From positions 1,522,406-1,586,405 of the forward strand of contig NZ_CP151800.1 in the NCBI RefSeq assembly GCF_038449125.1: a DNA stretch of 64,000 bases, written 5' to 3'. The notes under the pieces are model-generated. The model had not been told where the DNA came from and did not search any database. It was given only the letters and a program-made list of their open reading frames with translations. This document shows positions 30,797 to 42,228 of the stretch, in pieces. The position numbers were made by a program, and so were the translations under genes. How positions within the stretch are numbered: the first letter of the stretch is position 1; each line of letters starts with the position of its first letter. The DNA comes from Kosakonia sp. BYX6 (lineage in GTDB: Bacteria; Pseudomonadota; Gammaproteobacteria; Enterobacterales; Enterobacteriaceae).

Positions 30797-31742
30797 GGTT
30801 GCCGCTGTGGGTGAAAAAGACAGTATCGAGATGCGTAAAGTCTACGCCGGGTTTATCAGCGCGCAGATTGAAGCGGGCAGTGAAATCATCGCGCTGGAAG
30901 CGGATTTGATGAGTTCGATGGCGATGGATGGCGTCCACAAAAAATACCCGCAGCAAGTGATCAACTGCGGAATCATGGAGGCGAATGTCATCGGCACGGC
31001 GGCGGGACTCGCGCTGACCGGTCGCAAGCCGTTTGTGCACACCTTCACCGCGTTCGCCAGCCGCCGCTGCTTTGACCAGCTCTTTATGTCGCTCGATTAC
31101 CAACGTAATAACGTCAAAGTGATTGCCTCCGATGCGGGCGTGACGGCCTGCCACAATGGCGGCACGCATATGTCGTTTGAAGATATGGGGATTGTGCGCG
31201 GGTTGGCGCATTCGGTGGTGCTGGAAGTCACCGATGCGGTAATGTTCGGAGACATTCTCAATCAACTGGCGGAACTTGAGGGTTTTTACTGGGTGCGCAC
31301 CATTCGTAAACAAGCGCCAACGGTGTATCAGCCGGGTTCCCGCTTTACTATCGGCAAAGGCAATGTGCTGCGCGAGGGCGGCGATATTACCTTAATCGCC
31401 AATGGCATTATGGTGGCGGAAGCGCTGGCTGCCGCGCAACAGTTGGAACGCGAAGGGGTCAGCGCGGCGGTGATTGATATGTTTACCCTGAAGCCTATCG
31501 ATCGCATGTTGGTGAAAAATTACGCCGAGAAAACCGGGCGTATTGTGACCTGCGAGAACCACAGCATTCATAACGGGCTGGGATCGGCGGTCGCTGAAGT
31601 GCTGGTGGAAACGTGTCCGGTGCCGATGCGGCGAGTTGGCGTAAAAGAGCGTTACGGCCAGGTGGGAACGCAGGATTTTCTGCAAAAAGAGTATGGCCTG
31701 ACGGCGCACGATATTGTCTCTGCGGCGCGCGAACTGCTGTAA
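30789..31742 (+). CDS. Transketolase, C-terminal subunit
   Basis: The 317-residue protein combines the pyrimidine-binding domain (catalytic glutamate in NCGIMEANVIGTAAGLAL, E64) and the C-terminal transketolase domain (about residues 185-317). It should form a 2+2 enzyme with the upstream subunit. Together they transfer a two-carbon ketol unit from a ketose phosphate to an aldose phosphate; the actual donor is unknown. It ends the operon, followed by a terminator. Confidence 0.92.
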   Translation: MIKVAAVGEKDSIEMRKVYAGFISAQIEAGSEIIALEADLMSSMAMDGVHKKYPQQVINCGIMEANVIGTAAGLALTGRKPFVHTFTAFASRRCFDQLFMSLDYQRNNVKVIASDAGVTACHNGGTHMSFEDMGIVRGLAHSVVLEVTDAVMFGDILNQLAELEGFYWVRTIRKQAPTVYQPGSRFTIGKGNVLREGGDITLIANGIMVAEALAAAQQLEREGVSAAVIDMFTLKPIDRMLVKNYAEKTGRIVTCENHSIHNGLGSAVAEVLVETCPVPMRRVGVKERYGQVGTQDFLQKEYGLTAHDIVSAARELL

Positions 31743-31746
31743 ATAG

Positions 31747-31772
31747 AAAAGGCGACCCGAAGGTCGCCTTTT
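31747..31772. terminator. Bidirectional terminator between transketolase operon and pta
   Basis: AAAAGGCGACC-CGAA-GGTCGCCTTTT is a perfect 11-bp stem with a tetraloop; the A and T ends give a T tract on either strand. It separates the plus-strand operon from the minus-strand pta. Confidence 0.85.
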
Positions 31773-31775
31773 CTT

Positions 31776-31879
31776 GCCGGATGGCGGCTATGCCTTATCC
31801 AACCTACAAAACCGTCGATGTGTTATTGGACATCTCGGCCCATAAACCGTAGGCCCGGTAAGCGCGAGCGCCACCGGGC
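31776..31879. repeat. Pair of inverted REP units (BIME) after the transketolase operon
   Basis: A REP at 31776-31810 (GCCGGATGGCGGC..CTTATCCAACCTAC) and an inverted unit at 31849-31879 (GTAGGCCCGGTAAGCG...ACCGGGC) flank a short spacer between convergent operons. Confidence 0.75.
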
Positions 31880-31886
31880 TATTGGC

Positions 31887-34028
31887 TTACTTCTGCTGAG
31901 ACGCCTGAATCGCGGTCAAGGCGATGGTGTAGACGATATCGTCAACCAGCGCGCCACGGGACAGGTCGTTGACCGGCTTGCGCATACCTTGCAGCATCGG
32001 CCCGATGGAGATCAGGTCGGCAGAACGCTGTACCGCTTTGTAGGTGGTGTTACCGGTGTTCAGATCCGGGAAGATGAACACGGTAGCGCGACCTGCAACC
32101 GGCGAGTTCGGCGCTTTGGATTTCGCAACGTCAGCCATTACTGCGGCGTCGTACTGCAACGGACCGTCGATCACCAGGTCAGGACGTTTTTCCTGCGCCA
32201 GGCGAGTCGCTTCGCGTACTTTCTCTACATCGCTACCCGCGCCGGAGTTACCGGTGGAGTAGGAGAGCATGGCAACGCGCGGCTCGATACCGAAAGCGAT
32301 AGCGGAATCAGCAGACTGAATCGCGATTTCGGCCAGTTGCTCAGCGGTCGGATCCGGGTTGATTGCGCAGTCACCGTAAACATAAACCTGTTCCGGCAGC
32401 AGCATAAAGAACACGGAAGAAACCAGTGAACTGCCCGGCGCAGTTTTGATCAGCTGCAGCGGCGGACGAATGGTGTTCGCTGTGGTGTGCACCGCACCGG
32501 AAACCAGACCGTCAACTTCATCTTGCTCCAGCATCAGCGTGCCGAGAACCACGTTGTCTTCCAGCTGTTCGCGGGCGACGGCTTCGGTCATGCCTTTGCT
32601 CTTACGCAGCTCAACCAGTCGAGCAACATAGCTTTCACGTACCACGTCCGGATCGACGATTTCGATACCGGTGCCCAGCTCAACGCCTTGTGCTGCGGCG
32701 ACGCGATTGATCTCATCCGGGTTACCCAGCAGGATACAGGTCGCGATACCACGTTCCGCACAGATAGCGGCCGCTTTCACGGTGCGCGGTTCGTCGCCTT
32801 CCGGCAGAACCACACGTTTACCCGCTTTACGCGCCAGCTCGGTCAACTGATAACGGAAGGCTGGCGGAGAGAGACGACGGCTGCGTTCAGACGTAGCGGT
32901 CAGGGAGTCAATCCACTGCGCATTGATGTAGCTGGCAACGTATTCCTGAACGTTTTCGATACGCTCGTTATCGTCAACCGGCACTTCCAGGTTGAAGCTT
33001 TGCAGGCTCAGCGAGGTCTGCCAGGTGTTGGTGTTCACCATAAATACCGGCAGGCCGGTGGCGAAAGCACGTTCACACAGTTTGCGAACGCTGGCGTCCA
33101 TTTCGTAGCCGCCGGTCAGCAGCAACGCGCCGATTTCCACGCCGTTCATCGCCGCCAGGCACGCTGCAACCAGCACGTCCGGACGATCGGCGGAAGTCAC
33201 CAGCAGAGAACCCGGGCGGAAGTGTTCCAGCATATGCGGAATGCTACGCGCGCAGAAGGTAACGGATTTCACGCGGCGAGTTTTGATGTCGCCTTCGTTA
33301 ACAATGGTCGCGTTCAGGTGGTGCGCCATATCGATAGCGCGCGTGGCGATCAGATCGAAGCTCCACGGCACCGCGCCCAGCACCGGCAGCGAGCTGGTGT
33401 CTTGCAGTTTGGCCGGATCGATATGCACAACTTTCGCTTTGGAAGAGTCATCAAAGATCTCGGACAGGTCAGGGCGAGTACGACCTTGCTCATCAACCGG
33501 GGCGTTCAGTTTGTTAACGATAACACCGGTGATATTGGTGTTTTTCACGCCGCCAAAGCTGTTGCGCGTCAGTTCGATACGCTCTTTCAGCTGTTCTTGC
33601 GTATCGGTGCCCTGAGACATGACGAACACGATTTCAGCGTTCAGCGTTTTCGCGATTTCAAAGTTCAGAGACTGGGCGAACTGGTGTTTGCGGGTCGGGA
33701 CCAGGCCTTCAACCAGCACCACTTCAGCATCTTTGCTGCTTTCGTGGTAACGGGCGATGATCTCTTCCATCAGCACGTCTTTCTGGTTGCTGGAGAGCAG
33801 CGATTCAACGTGGCTCATTTTCAGCGGTTCAGCCGCTGGCAGACCAGAGTTGGCACGCACAATAGTGGTGGTTTGGTCCGGAGCATCGCCGCCAGCGCGC
33901 GGCTGGGCGATCGGTTTAAAGACGCTCAGACGAACGCCTTTGCGTTCCATAGCGCGGATAACACCAAGGCTGACGCTGGTCAGGCCGACGCTGGTTCCGG
34001 TAGGGATCAGCATAATAATACGGGACAC
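31887..34028 (-). CDS. pta: Phosphate acetyltransferase
   Basis: Pta converts acetyl-CoA and phosphate to acetyl phosphate, the first step of acetate overflow. The 713-residue protein has the long enterobacterial form: an N-terminal P-loop-like regulatory domain ([15 protein letters not shown]), a central DRTGG domain, and the C-terminal catalytic phosphotransacetylase domain (about 390-713). It follows ackA by 78 bp on the same strand and is co-transcribed. Confidence 0.98.
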   Translation of the reverse strand: MSRIIMLIPTGTSVGLTSVSLGVIRAMERKGVRLSVFKPIAQPRAGGDAPDQTTTIVRANSGLPAAEPLKMSHVESLLSSNQKDVLMEEIIARYHESSKDAEVVLVEGLVPTRKHQFAQSLNFEIAKTLNAEIVFVMSQGTDTQEQLKERIELTRNSFGGVKNTNITGVIVNKLNAPVDEQGRTRPDLSEIFDDSSKAKVVHIDPAKLQDTSSLPVLGAVPWSFDLIATRAIDMAHHLNATIVNEGDIKTRRVKSVTFCARSIPHMLEHFRPGSLLVTSADRPDVLVAACLAAMNGVEIGALLLTGGYEMDASVRKLCERAFATGLPVFMVNTNTWQTSLSLQSFNLEVPVDDNERIENVQEYVASYINAQWIDSLTATSERSRRLSPPAFRYQLTELARKAGKRVVLPEGDEPRTVKAAAICAERGIATCILLGNPDEINRVAAAQGVELGTGIEIVDPDVVRESYVARLVELRKSKGMTEAVAREQLEDNVVLGTLMLEQDEVDGLVSGAVHTTANTIRPPLQLIKTAPGSSLVSSVFFMLLPEQVYVYGDCAINPDPTAEQLAEIAIQSADSAIAFGIEPRVAMLSYSTGNSGAGSDVEKVREATRLAQEKRPDLVIDGPLQYDAAVMADVAKSKAPNSPVAGRATVFIFPDLNTGNTTYKAVQRSADLISIGPMLQGMRKPVNDLSRGALVDDIVYTIALTAIQASQQK

Positions 34029-34106
34029 GGTTAATCCTCTTTCGTTACCGTCAAGGCAGACGGGTTACAAAACAGCACCGCCAGCGTTGGCTGGCGGTGT
34101 GGGTTA

Positions 34107-35309
34107 TCAGGCAGTCAGGCGGCTTGCGTCTTGCGCAATGACCAGCTCTTCGTTTGTCGGGATAACGACAGCCGGGCGGGTGCCTTCTTTGTTGATAAAG
34201 CCGGCGTTGCCGAAACGAGCCGCCAGGTTACGTTCGTGGTCAACTTCAAAGCCCAGAACGCCTAGTTTGCCCAGAGACAGTTCACGCACCATCGCCGCGT
34301 TTTCACCGATACCACCGGTGAAGACGACCGCGTCCAGTCGACCCTCCATCAGCGCAGTGTAAGAACCGATGTATTTCGCCAGGCGGTGGCAGTAAACGTC
34401 CATCGCGCGTTTCGCATCTTCTTTATCTTTGTAGTTGTCTTCTACATAACGGCAGTCGCTGGTGACTTCGGTCAGACCCAGCAGGCCAGACTCTTTGGTC
34501 AGCATTTTGTTGATCGCTTCAACGCTCATGCCCAGCGTGTCATGCAGGTGGAAAATGATTGCCGGGTCGATATCACCAGAACGGGTACCCATGACCAGGC
34601 CTTCCAGCGGGGTCAGACCCATGGAAGTATCAACACATTTACCGTTGCGAATAGCGGAAACAGAACCACCGTTGCCCAGGTGGCAAGTGATGATGTTCAG
34701 TTCTTCAACTGGTTTGTTCAGCACTTTTGCCGCTTCTTGAGTCACGTAGAAGTGGCTGGTACCGTGCGCGCCATAGCGACGAACGCCGTGCTCTTTATAC
34801 AGTTTGTACGGCAGCGCATACAGGTAGGATTCTTCCGGCATGGTGGTGTGGAACGCGGTGTCGAAAACGGCAACGTTCTTGTCTTTCAGGTTCGGGAAGG
34901 ATTTCAGCGCTTCGGCGATACCGATCAGGTGAGCCGGGTTGTGCAGCGGTGCGAAAGAAGCCGCATCTTTGATGCCCTGGATAACAGATTCGTCGATAAC
35001 CACAGAGCTGGTGTATTTTTCGCCACCGTGTACGATGCGGTGACCGATCGCGGTCAGCTGTGCTGACAGTTCTGGTTTTTGTGCCAAAATAGTGTTAACG
35101 ATAAAGTTCAGCGCTTCACTGTGAGCGGCACCTGCACCTAAAGCCGCTTCTTGTTTACCGCCATCAATTTTCCACTTGATGCGTGCTTCGGGAAGATGGA
35201 AACATTCGGCTAAACCAGAAAGGTACTCGTCACCATTAACAGCATCGATGATTGCGAATTTCAGTGAGGAGCTACCGCAGTTCAGAACCAGTACTAACTT
35301 ACTCGACAT
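34107..35309 (-). CDS. ackA: Acetate kinase
   Basis: AckA makes ATP and acetate from acetyl phosphate and also sets the acetyl-phosphate pool. The 400-residue ASKHA-fold kinase has [14 protein letters not shown] at the start, [26 protein letters not shown] and [11 protein letters not shown]. The length equals E. coli AckA. It is the promoter-proximal gene of ackA-pta, divergent from yfbV. Confidence 0.98.
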   Translation of the reverse strand: MSSKLVLVLNCGSSSLKFAIIDAVNGDEYLSGLAECFHLPEARIKWKIDGGKQEAALGAGAAHSEALNFIVNTILAQKPELSAQLTAIGHRIVHGGEKYTSSVVIDESVIQGIKDAASFAPLHNPAHLIGIAEALKSFPNLKDKNVAVFDTAFHTTMPEESYLYALPYKLYKEHGVRRYGAHGTSHFYVTQEAAKVLNKPVEELNIITCHLGNGGSVSAIRNGKCVDTSMGLTPLEGLVMGTRSGDIDPAIIFHLHDTLGMSVEAINKMLTKESGLLGLTEVTSDCRYVEDNYKDKEDAKRAMDVYCHRLAKYIGSYTALMEGRLDAVVFTGGIGENAAMVRELSLGKLGVLGFEVDHERNLAARFGNAGFINKEGTRPAVVIPTNEELVIAQDASRLTA

Positions 35310-35646
35310 GGAAGTACCTATTTATGATACGTGGCTAAAAAAGGTCAGTGAGTCGCACAGCGTAGCGCAGGTTGACGCTGACATTTATGATTAACATCAT
35401 GCCGTGAATACTTTCTGACATGATGGAAGAATACATAAGATTTTAAGCTATTTTGCGCAAATTTCAGACAGTGGCATAATGAGCTTGATATTTGACGACT
35501 TTATCTTATTCGTCTAACGAGCCTTGTGAGGCTGCGACAGGATACCCGATACTCGTCAGGATTGACAAAAAATTTTAACGTTGTCATCCACAGTTGTTGT
35601 TTTGCACAATTTTTTTAATTTTTATATGTGAAGTTGAGGTAAAGCC
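35310..35646. other. Divergent ackA / yfbV promoter region
   Basis: This 337-bp gap lies between divergent ackA-pta and yfbV. It is AT-rich with poly-T and poly-A runs and must hold promoters for both. I see no convincing regulator site or hairpin that I can name. Confidence 0.6.
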
Positions 35647-36102
35647 ATGTCCAACTCTGAAAATCGATCCGTTAATTTTTTCAGTTTGTTTCGTCGGGGT
35701 CAGCATTATGCAAAGACTTGGCCCATGGAAAAACGCCTCGCTCCGATGTTTGTTGAAAATCGTGCGATCCGCACGACGCGCTACGCCATTCGCTTTATGC
35801 CGCCGCTGGCGGTGTTCACCCTTTGCTGGCAAATCGCCCTTGGCGGCCAACTTGGCCCAGCCGTTGCGACCGCGTTATTTGCCCTTAGCCTGCCGATGCA
35901 AGGGTTATGGTGGTTAGGAAAACGTTCCGTGACGCCGTTACCGCCGTCGATTTTGCATTGGTTTTATGAAGTGCGTGGAAAGTTACAAGAAGCAGGGCAG
36001 GCGCTGGCGCCCGTTGAAGGGAAACCGGATTACCAGGCGTTGGCTGACACGCTTAAGCGTGCTTTCAAACAATTGGATAAAACCTTTCTTGATGATCTGT
36101 GA
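35647..36102 (+). CDS. yfbV: Inner-membrane protein YfbV (UPF0208)
   Basis: A 151-residue protein of the UPF0208 family, with two membrane helices (about residues 45-65 and 70-90) and a soluble C-terminal helix-rich part. Deletion in E. coli has been linked to terminus-region chromosome organisation, but no biochemical role is set. TTGAGG precedes the ATG. It is followed by a terminator hairpin. Confidence 0.93.
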   Translation: MSNSENRSVNFFSLFRRGQHYAKTWPMEKRLAPMFVENRAIRTTRYAIRFMPPLAVFTLCWQIALGGQLGPAVATALFALSLPMQGLWWLGKRSVTPLPPSILHWFYEVRGKLQEAGQALAPVEGKPDYQALADTLKRAFKQLDKTFLDDL

Positions 36103-36123
36103 TGACGACGCGCGCGTTATATA

Positions 36124-36757
<634 letters not shown>

Positions 36758-36767
36758 GGAGGTGGAT

Positions 36768-37427
36768 GTGCAGTGCAAAGGATTTCTGTTTGATCTGGAT
36801 GGAACCCTGGTGAATTCGCTGCCGGCCGTTGAACGGGCATGGTGTAACTGGGCTGACAAATTCGGTATCGCGCATGATGAAGTGCTGAATTTTATCCACG
36901 GCAAACAGGCCATTACCTCGCTGCGCCACTTTATGGCGGGGGCGTCGGAAGAGGCGATTGCGGCTGAATTTACCCATCTGGAAGCGATTGAAGCGCAGGA
37001 CACCCACGGTATTACCCCATTGCCTGGCGCGATTGAACTTCTTCATCATCTTGATGAATCCGGGATTCCGTGGGCGATTGTTACGTCCGGTTCTGTGCCT
37101 GTTGCCCATGCGCGCCATCGCGCAACGGGTTTGCCAACACCGAAGGTGTTTATTACCGCCGAACAGGTGAAGCATGGGAAACCCGAACCGGACGCCTACC
37201 TGCTCGGTGCGGAGCGTTTGGGGCTGGCACCGCAAGATTGCGTGGTTGTGGAAGATGCCCCAGCCGGTGTGCTTTCCGGCCTGGCTGCCGGCTGCCATGT
37301 GATCGCAGTAAATGTTCCGGCTGACGCGCCCCGGCTCGATGAGGTGGACTTTTCGCTACAAAGCCTTGCCGCGCTCAATGTCACAAAACAGCCCAACGGC
37401 ACAGTGCTGGTCAACCTGAAGGCCTGA
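36768..37427 (+). CDS. hxpA: Hexitol/sugar phosphatase HxpA (YfbT)
   Basis: This 219-residue HAD-superfamily phosphatase dephosphorylates hexitol and sugar phosphates (sorbitol-6-P, mannitol-1-P, 2-deoxyglucose-6-P) in E. coli. It has motif I DLDGTLV (D9, D11), motif II TSGS, and motif III/IV with KPEPDAYLLGAE and VVEDAPAGVLSG. The GTG at 36768 lies five bases after AGGAGG; GTG 36762 overlaps the ribosome site. A terminator follows. Confidence 0.92.
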   Translation: MQCKGFLFDLDGTLVNSLPAVERAWCNWADKFGIAHDEVLNFIHGKQAITSLRHFMAGASEEAIAAEFTHLEAIEAQDTHGITPLPGAIELLHHLDESGIPWAIVTSGSVPVAHARHRATGLPTPKVFITAEQVKHGKPEPDAYLLGAERLGLAPQDCVVVEDAPAGVLSGLAAGCHVIAVNVPADAPRLDEVDFSLQSLAALNVTKQPNGTVLVNLKA

Positions 37428-37437
37428 TTAATGATTT

Positions 37438-37462
37438 AACCCCACATCTGTGGGGTTTTTTT
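37438..37462 (+). terminator. Terminator after hxpA
   Basis: AACCCCACA-TC-TGTGGGGTT is a perfect 9-bp stem followed by a run of Ts. Confidence 0.9.
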
Positions 37463-37502
37463 ATGGCACTCTTTTACCACTTTCAATTAACAAGGACGCG
37501 TT

Positions 37503-39335
37503 GTGAACGGTGAACTGATCTGGGTTCTGTGTCTGCTGGCGATTGCCGTTGTGCTTTTCGCGACGGGCAAAGTGCGTATGGATGCAGTGGCGCTGTTTGT
37601 GATTGTCGCCTTTGTGCTAAGCGGCACGCTGACATTGCCCGAGGCCTTTTCCGGTTTTAGCGATCCGAACGTTATCTTGATTGCCGCGCTGTTTATCATT
37701 GGTGATGGGTTAGTGCGCACCGGGGTGGCAACCAACATGGGCACCTGGCTGGTGAAAATGGCGGGCAGCAGCGAAATCAAAATGTTGGCGCTGCTGATGG
37801 TCACCGTGGCGGGGCTCGGCGCATTCATGAGTTCCACCGGCGTGGTGGCGATCTTTATTCCGGTTGTGTTGAGTGTGTCAATGCGTATGCAAATCTCGCC
37901 GTCACGCTTGATGATGCCGCTCAGTTTTGCCGGGCTTATCAGCGGCATGATGACGCTGGTGGCGACGCCGCCGAACCTGGTGGTCAACAGCGAACTGTTG
38001 CGTGAAGGGCTGCGAGGTTTTGGTTTTTTCAGCGTGACGCCGCTGGGGTTGGTGATTTTACTGCTCGGCATCCTTTATATGCTGCTGATGCGTTTCATGC
38101 TGAAAGGCGAAGGAGATGAAGCGCAGCGCGACGGTTGGAAGCGCCGTTCTTTTCGCGATCTGATCAAAGAGTATCACCTGGCAGGACGCGCGCGTCGGTT
38201 AGCGATTCGCCCCGGTTCGCCAATGATCGGTCAGCGCCTCGATGACCTGCAACTGCGTGAGCGTTACGGTGCAAACATTATCGGTGTTGAACGTTGGCGA
38301 CGCTTTCGCCGCGTCATTGTTAATGTCAACGGGGTGTCGGAATTCCGCGCCCGTGATGTGCTGCTGATTGATATGTCAGCCGCCGACGTCGATTTACGCG
38401 AGTTTTGCGCCGAACAGTTGCTCGAACCCATGATCCTGCGCGGTGAATATTTCTCGGATCAGGCGCTGGATGTCGGCATGGCGGAAGTGTCGCTGATCCC
38501 GGATTCGGAATTAATCGGCAAGACCGTGCGAGAGATGGGCTTTCGTACCCGTTTTGGTTTGAATGTCGTCGGCTTGAAGCGCAATGGCGAAGCGCTGAAA
38601 GGCGCGGTGGCCGATGAAACACTGCAATTGGGTGATATCTTTTTGGTGGTCGGCAACTGGAAATTAATTAGCCAGCTCGCTTCGCATGGCCGCGACTTTG
38701 TAGTGTTGAATCTGCCGGTTGAAGAGAGCGCTGCTTCTCCCGCACATAGCCAGGCGCCGCATGCCATTTTCTGCCTGATGCTGATGGTTGCGCTGATGCT
38801 GACGGACGAAATTCCCAATCCGGTTGCGGCCATTATTGCCTGCATGCTGATGGGAAAATTCCGCTGCATCGATGCCGAAAGCGCCTACAAAGCGATTCAC
38901 TGGCCGAGCATTATTTTGATCGTCGGCATGATGCCGTTCGCACTGGCGTTGCAAAAAACCGGCGGTGTGGATCTGGTGGTGAAAGGGCTGATGGAGTTGG
39001 GTGGCGGCTACGGCCCGCATTTGATGCTGGTGTGCTTGTTTGTGATGTGCGCCACCATCGGGCTTTTCATTTCCAATACCGCGACGGCGGTATTAATGGC
39101 GCCGATTGCGCTGGCGGCGGCGAAATCAATGGGCGTTTCGCCTTATCCGTTCGCCATGATGGTGGCGATGGCAGCTTCAGCCGCCTTTATGACGCCGGTT
39201 TCGTCCCCGGTAAACACGCTGGTGTTAGGCCCAGGGAATTACCAGTTCAGCGACTTTATCAAAATCGGCGTGCCGTTTACGCTGCTGGTGATGGTTGTCT
39301 GCGCGGTGCTGATCCCGGTGTTGTTTCCGTTTTAA
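37503..39335 (+). CDS. yfbS: SLC13/DASS family transporter with RCK_C domains, YfbS
   Basis: A 610-residue inner-membrane transporter: hydrophobic ArsB/NhaD-like halves at both ends and two cytoplasmic RCK_C (TrkA-C) regulatory domains between about residues 205 and 390. The [12 protein letters not shown] and [14 protein letters not shown] hairpins and TPPNLV / [15 protein letters not shown] segments are typical of the divalent-anion:sodium symporter superfamily. Substrate is not established. The GTG start at 37503 is eight bases after AAGGA. Convergent with yfbR. Confidence 0.9.
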   Translation: MNGELIWVLCLLAIAVVLFATGKVRMDAVALFVIVAFVLSGTLTLPEAFSGFSDPNVILIAALFIIGDGLVRTGVATNMGTWLVKMAGSSEIKMLALLMVTVAGLGAFMSSTGVVAIFIPVVLSVSMRMQISPSRLMMPLSFAGLISGMMTLVATPPNLVVNSELLREGLRGFGFFSVTPLGLVILLLGILYMLLMRFMLKGEGDEAQRDGWKRRSFRDLIKEYHLAGRARRLAIRPGSPMIGQRLDDLQLRERYGANIIGVERWRRFRRVIVNVNGVSEFRARDVLLIDMSAADVDLREFCAEQLLEPMILRGEYFSDQALDVGMAEVSLIPDSELIGKTVREMGFRTRFGLNVVGLKRNGEALKGAVADETLQLGDIFLVVGNWKLISQLASHGRDFVVLNLPVEESAASPAHSQAPHAIFCLMLMVALMLTDEIPNPVAAIIACMLMGKFRCIDAESAYKAIHWPSIILIVGMMPFALALQKTGGVDLVVKGLMELGGGYGPHLMLVCLFVMCATIGLFISNTATAVLMAPIALAAAKSMGVSPYPFAMMVAMAASAAFMTPVSSPVNTLVLGPGNYQFSDFIKIGVPFTLLVMVVCAVLIPVLFPF

Positions 39336-39341
39336 GTTAAC

Positions 39342-39361
39342 GCCGGGCGGAGCGGCCCGGC
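39342..39361. other. GC-rich hairpin between yfbS and yfbR
   Basis: GCCGGGC and GCCCGGC pair around a short loop between the convergent genes. There is no T tract; it resembles a shortened REP unit. Confidence 0.5.
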
Positions 39362-39379
39362 ATGCGGAAAACAATATGG

Positions 39380-39979
39380 TTACAACGGCGAATCCTGGCT
39401 GATTTCATCCAACGATAACTGGAAACTCGGCACAAAGACCTGCATGAAATAATCCATCTCCGGGCTGCGACGCGCGTCGAGTGTTTTTTCCAGGCGTGAT
39501 TTGGCAAGCAGAAATTCGTTGTTGCCCGCGGAAAGCTCTTCCAGGCATTTCAAATATGCGCACAGCGCATCTGCCTGTTTGACAATCGATTTCTCTTCGT
39601 CGCTGTAGTGATGCTCATCGATCAACGGCGCAAAAATATCCCTCAGTTCTTCCGGTACCATATCGACCAGCTTTTGTTGGGCGATTTTCTCAATGGCCTT
39701 ATATTCCTGCGCAATCTGCGAGTTGAAATATTTCACTGGCGTCGGTAAATCCCCGGTTAATACTTCCGATGCATCGTGGTACATCGCCAGCAGCGCAATG
39801 CGTTCCGCATTGACCTGGCCCGCGAACTTGCGGTTTTTGATTGCCGCCAGTGCATGGGCGACCATCGCTACTTGCAGGCTGTGTTCGGACACATTTTCGG
39901 TGCGCACATTGCGCATCAACGGCCAGCGATTGATGAGTTTAAGGCGGGAAAGATGGGCGAAGAAATGACTCTGACTCAT
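39380..39979 (-). CDS. yfbR: 5'-deoxynucleotidase YfbR
   Basis: YfbR is an HD-domain metal-dependent 5'-deoxynucleotidase acting on deoxyribonucleoside monophosphates, part of dNTP pool and pyrimidine salvage. The 199 residues equal E. coli YfbR. The HD-site residues H33, H68, D69, E72 and D77 are all present. The ATG at 39979 gives the conserved start [15 protein letters not shown]; upstream in-frame codons extend 60 residues of unrelated sequence and are not used. Confidence 0.95.
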   Translation of the reverse strand: MSQSHFFAHLSRLKLINRWPLMRNVRTENVSEHSLQVAMVAHALAAIKNRKFAGQVNAERIALLAMYHDASEVLTGDLPTPVKYFNSQIAQEYKAIEKIAQQKLVDMVPEELRDIFAPLIDEHHYSDEEKSIVKQADALCAYLKCLEELSAGNNEFLLAKSRLEKTLDARRSPEMDYFMQVFVPSFQLSLDEISQDSPL

Positions 39980-40059
39980 AGTTAACCTTGTCTGTGACGG
40001 CGACCTGAGCCATTTTGCGCAGAGAGTGGGGGAAGATGCAAATCCTCCCCCGACAGCGA

Positions 40060-41274
40060 TTACTGGTGATAACCGGAAAGGAAACGACCAAAACGGGTAA
40101 TGGCCATTTCCAGATCGTCTTCGCGCGGCAGCGTCACAATGCGCACGTGATCCGGCCACGGCCAGTTAAACGCAGACCCCTGAACCAGCAGCACTTTTTC
40201 CTGTAACAGGAAATCGAGCACCATTTTCTGATCGTCAAAAATATTGAAACGCTTGGCGTCGATCTTCGGGAACATATACAACGCGCCGCTTGGCTTCACG
40301 CAGGAAACGCCCGGAATATCATTGATCAGTTCCCACGCGCGATTGCGCTGCTCGTACAGGCGACCGCCCGGCACGATAAATTCGCTGATGCTCTGGTAAC
40401 CACCCAGTGCGGTTTGAATGGCGTGCTGCGCTGGAACGTTCGCGCAAAGGCGCATCGACGCCAGCATTTCCAGCCCTTCGATATAGCCTTTGGCGTGCTT
40501 TTTCGGCCCGCTCAGCACCATCCAACCCTGGCGGAAACCGGCGACACGGTAGGTTTTTGACAGACCATTAAAGGTAATGGTGAAAAGATCCGGTGCCAGC
40601 GCGGCAATAGAGTGATGTTGCGCCTCGTCGTAGAGGATCTTGTCGTAGATCTCATCGGCGAAAATAATCAGGTTGTGCTGACGTGCAAGCTCAACAATCT
40701 CCAGCAGCAGCTCTTTCGAGTAAACCGCGCCGGTCGGGTTGTTGGGGTTGATAATCACGATGCCGCGCGTGCGCGGGGTGATTTTGGCGCGGATATCGTC
40801 GAGATCCGGGAACCAGCCTGCCGATTCATCGCACAGATAATGCACAGCTTTACCGCCGGAGAGCGACACTGCCGCAGTCCACAGCGGGTAATCTGGCGCG
40901 GGTACCAGCATTTCATCGCCACTATTCAGCAATGCCTGCATGGATTGCACGATCAATTCCGAAACGCCGTTGCCAATGTAAATATCTTCAACGGTCACTT
41001 CGCGCATACCACGTGCCTGGTAGTGCTGCATGATAGCTTTGCGGGCGGAGTAAAGCCCTTTGGAATCGCAATAGCCTTGCGCGCCGGGGAGGTTACGAAT
41101 CACATCGACGAGGATTTCATCCGGTGCTTCGAAGCCGAATGGGGCAGGGTTGCCGATGTTGAGTTTGAGAACTTTGTTGCCTTCTTCTTCCAGACGCTTT
41201 GCTTCTTTAAGAACCGGGCCGCGGATGTCGTAACAGACGTTATCTAATTTGCTGGATTTTTCGATGGAGGACAT
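40060..41274 (-). CDS. alaA: Glutamate-pyruvate aminotransferase AlaA
   Basis: AlaA is the main alanine-synthesising transaminase (pyruvate + glutamate to alanine + 2-oxoglutarate). The 404-residue class I aminotransferase has NPNNPTG (substrate loop), [10 protein letters not shown], and the PLP lysine in [17 protein letters not shown] (K240). It is divergent from lrhA across a long AT-rich gap. Confidence 0.96.
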   Translation of the reverse strand: MSSIEKSSKLDNVCYDIRGPVLKEAKRLEEEGNKVLKLNIGNPAPFGFEAPDEILVDVIRNLPGAQGYCDSKGLYSARKAIMQHYQARGMREVTVEDIYIGNGVSELIVQSMQALLNSGDEMLVPAPDYPLWTAAVSLSGGKAVHYLCDESAGWFPDLDDIRAKITPRTRGIVIINPNNPTGAVYSKELLLEIVELARQHNLIIFADEIYDKILYDEAQHHSIAALAPDLFTITFNGLSKTYRVAGFRQGWMVLSGPKKHAKGYIEGLEMLASMRLCANVPAQHAIQTALGGYQSISEFIVPGGRLYEQRNRAWELINDIPGVSCVKPSGALYMFPKIDAKRFNIFDDQKMVLDFLLQEKVLLVQGSAFNWPWPDHVRIVTLPREDDLEMAITRFGRFLSGYHQ

Positions 41275-42047
41275 TAACCTTTGACCTTTTAGCTAGAATA
41301 GCCACTGCCTGCCGTGGAAGTGAGCACGGAACAATGTACTCCCACGCCCGCCGGTTTTGAAGGGTTAACAGGAGAAGATTTTGCTTAACTCTTGCGCTTC
41401 TTTAACGTTATTTTAACTATTTATCCTGTCTTTTGTTTCTTTCTTACGCTGCATTTTCGTTTATTTACAGTATTTAAAACCAATAAAAGATTCATTGTTG
41501 TAATTTTTCGCCGAAAAAGCCCGCTTGTTTAGTGCGTGTTTTTGCGAATATTGAGAGTGATTAAGATGTTTCTTCTGCAAAATCTGAATGATGGCATAAA
41601 GTAATCAATATAGGCGGTTGAACAACAATGCTTATGCTGTAAACACAATGTTAAGCTTTATTAATAGTTAGATTTTTTGTCTATTAATCGCTATTTAATA
41701 TTGAGAATGTAAACGATGACCATCTCTAATATTAATAAGATTTGACTTTGCCAGTTGGCATTTTTTTAGCTTAAGATAATTCGTAATAGCACTTATAAAT
41801 ATAAAGGTTTTAGGTTAAACTCAGACGGCCAGAAATGGCCTGATTATGAAAAACACACATCTTTCATAAGGGCTATTTCCTATTTTTAGTTGATTGTTAT
41901 TACTAGGTTTTACTCCCGATCCGTCATATGGATTCTGTCTATATGGCACTGTGCTATGTATAGCCAATGTTTGTTGCGTAAACATGTATTTTTTCTTTAA
42001 AGGATGACACGTTTTGGCATTGTTTATATATCCAGAAGGAAGGGAGT
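41275..42047. other. Long AT-rich region between alaA and lrhA
   Basis: This region carries the alaA promoter and the lrhA promoter and leader. From about 41390 to 42030 it is strikingly AT-rich compared with the flanks, with curved-looking A/T tracts, typical of an H-NS-silenced regulatory region. I find no convincing gene in it on either strand before the candidate leader ORF at 42048. Confidence 0.6.
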
Positions 42048-42218
42048 GTGCGAAATAAAGCCATTGAGTTCAGCTTGCATCAGACAGCGAACTATAAACA
42101 CCAGAACTTACTGTCGGGTTTAACCCGCCAGACACTGCTGGATGCACTTTTTAAAGGGAATTACTTAATCTTACGAGCACAGCATAAACCCGGGTCTCTC
42201 CACGCGAGCAGCCCGTAA
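42048..42218 (+). CDS. Candidate 56-codon leader ORF upstream of lrhA
   Basis: GTG at 42048 has AAGGA (42036-42040) seven bases upstream, within the purine-rich AGAAGGAAGGGAG. The frame runs 56 codons to TAA at 42216, only 10 bp before the lrhA ATG. The deduced peptide starts (M)RNKAIEFSLHQTANYKHQN and is basic and hydrophilic with no membrane segment. lrhA itself has a poor ribosome site, so translation of the leader ORF could feed ribosomes to lrhA. I cannot confirm conservation, so this stays a candidate. Confidence 0.4.
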   Translation: MRNKAIEFSLHQTANYKHQNLLSGLTRQTLLDALFKGNYLILRAQHKPGSLHASSP

Positions 42219-42228
42219 GTGATAAAAT

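Noticed and set aside
32487-34034. 515-codon open frame on the plus strand opposite pta
   Set aside because: It is antisense to the well-matched pta gene, has no ribosome site, and its His/Arg/Gln-rich composition is a shadow of pta codon bias.
41365-41410. Short TTG-initiated frame after AGGAGAAG upstream of alaA
   Set aside because: Only 11 codons and placed in the wrong direction for alaA; no reason to call it translated.
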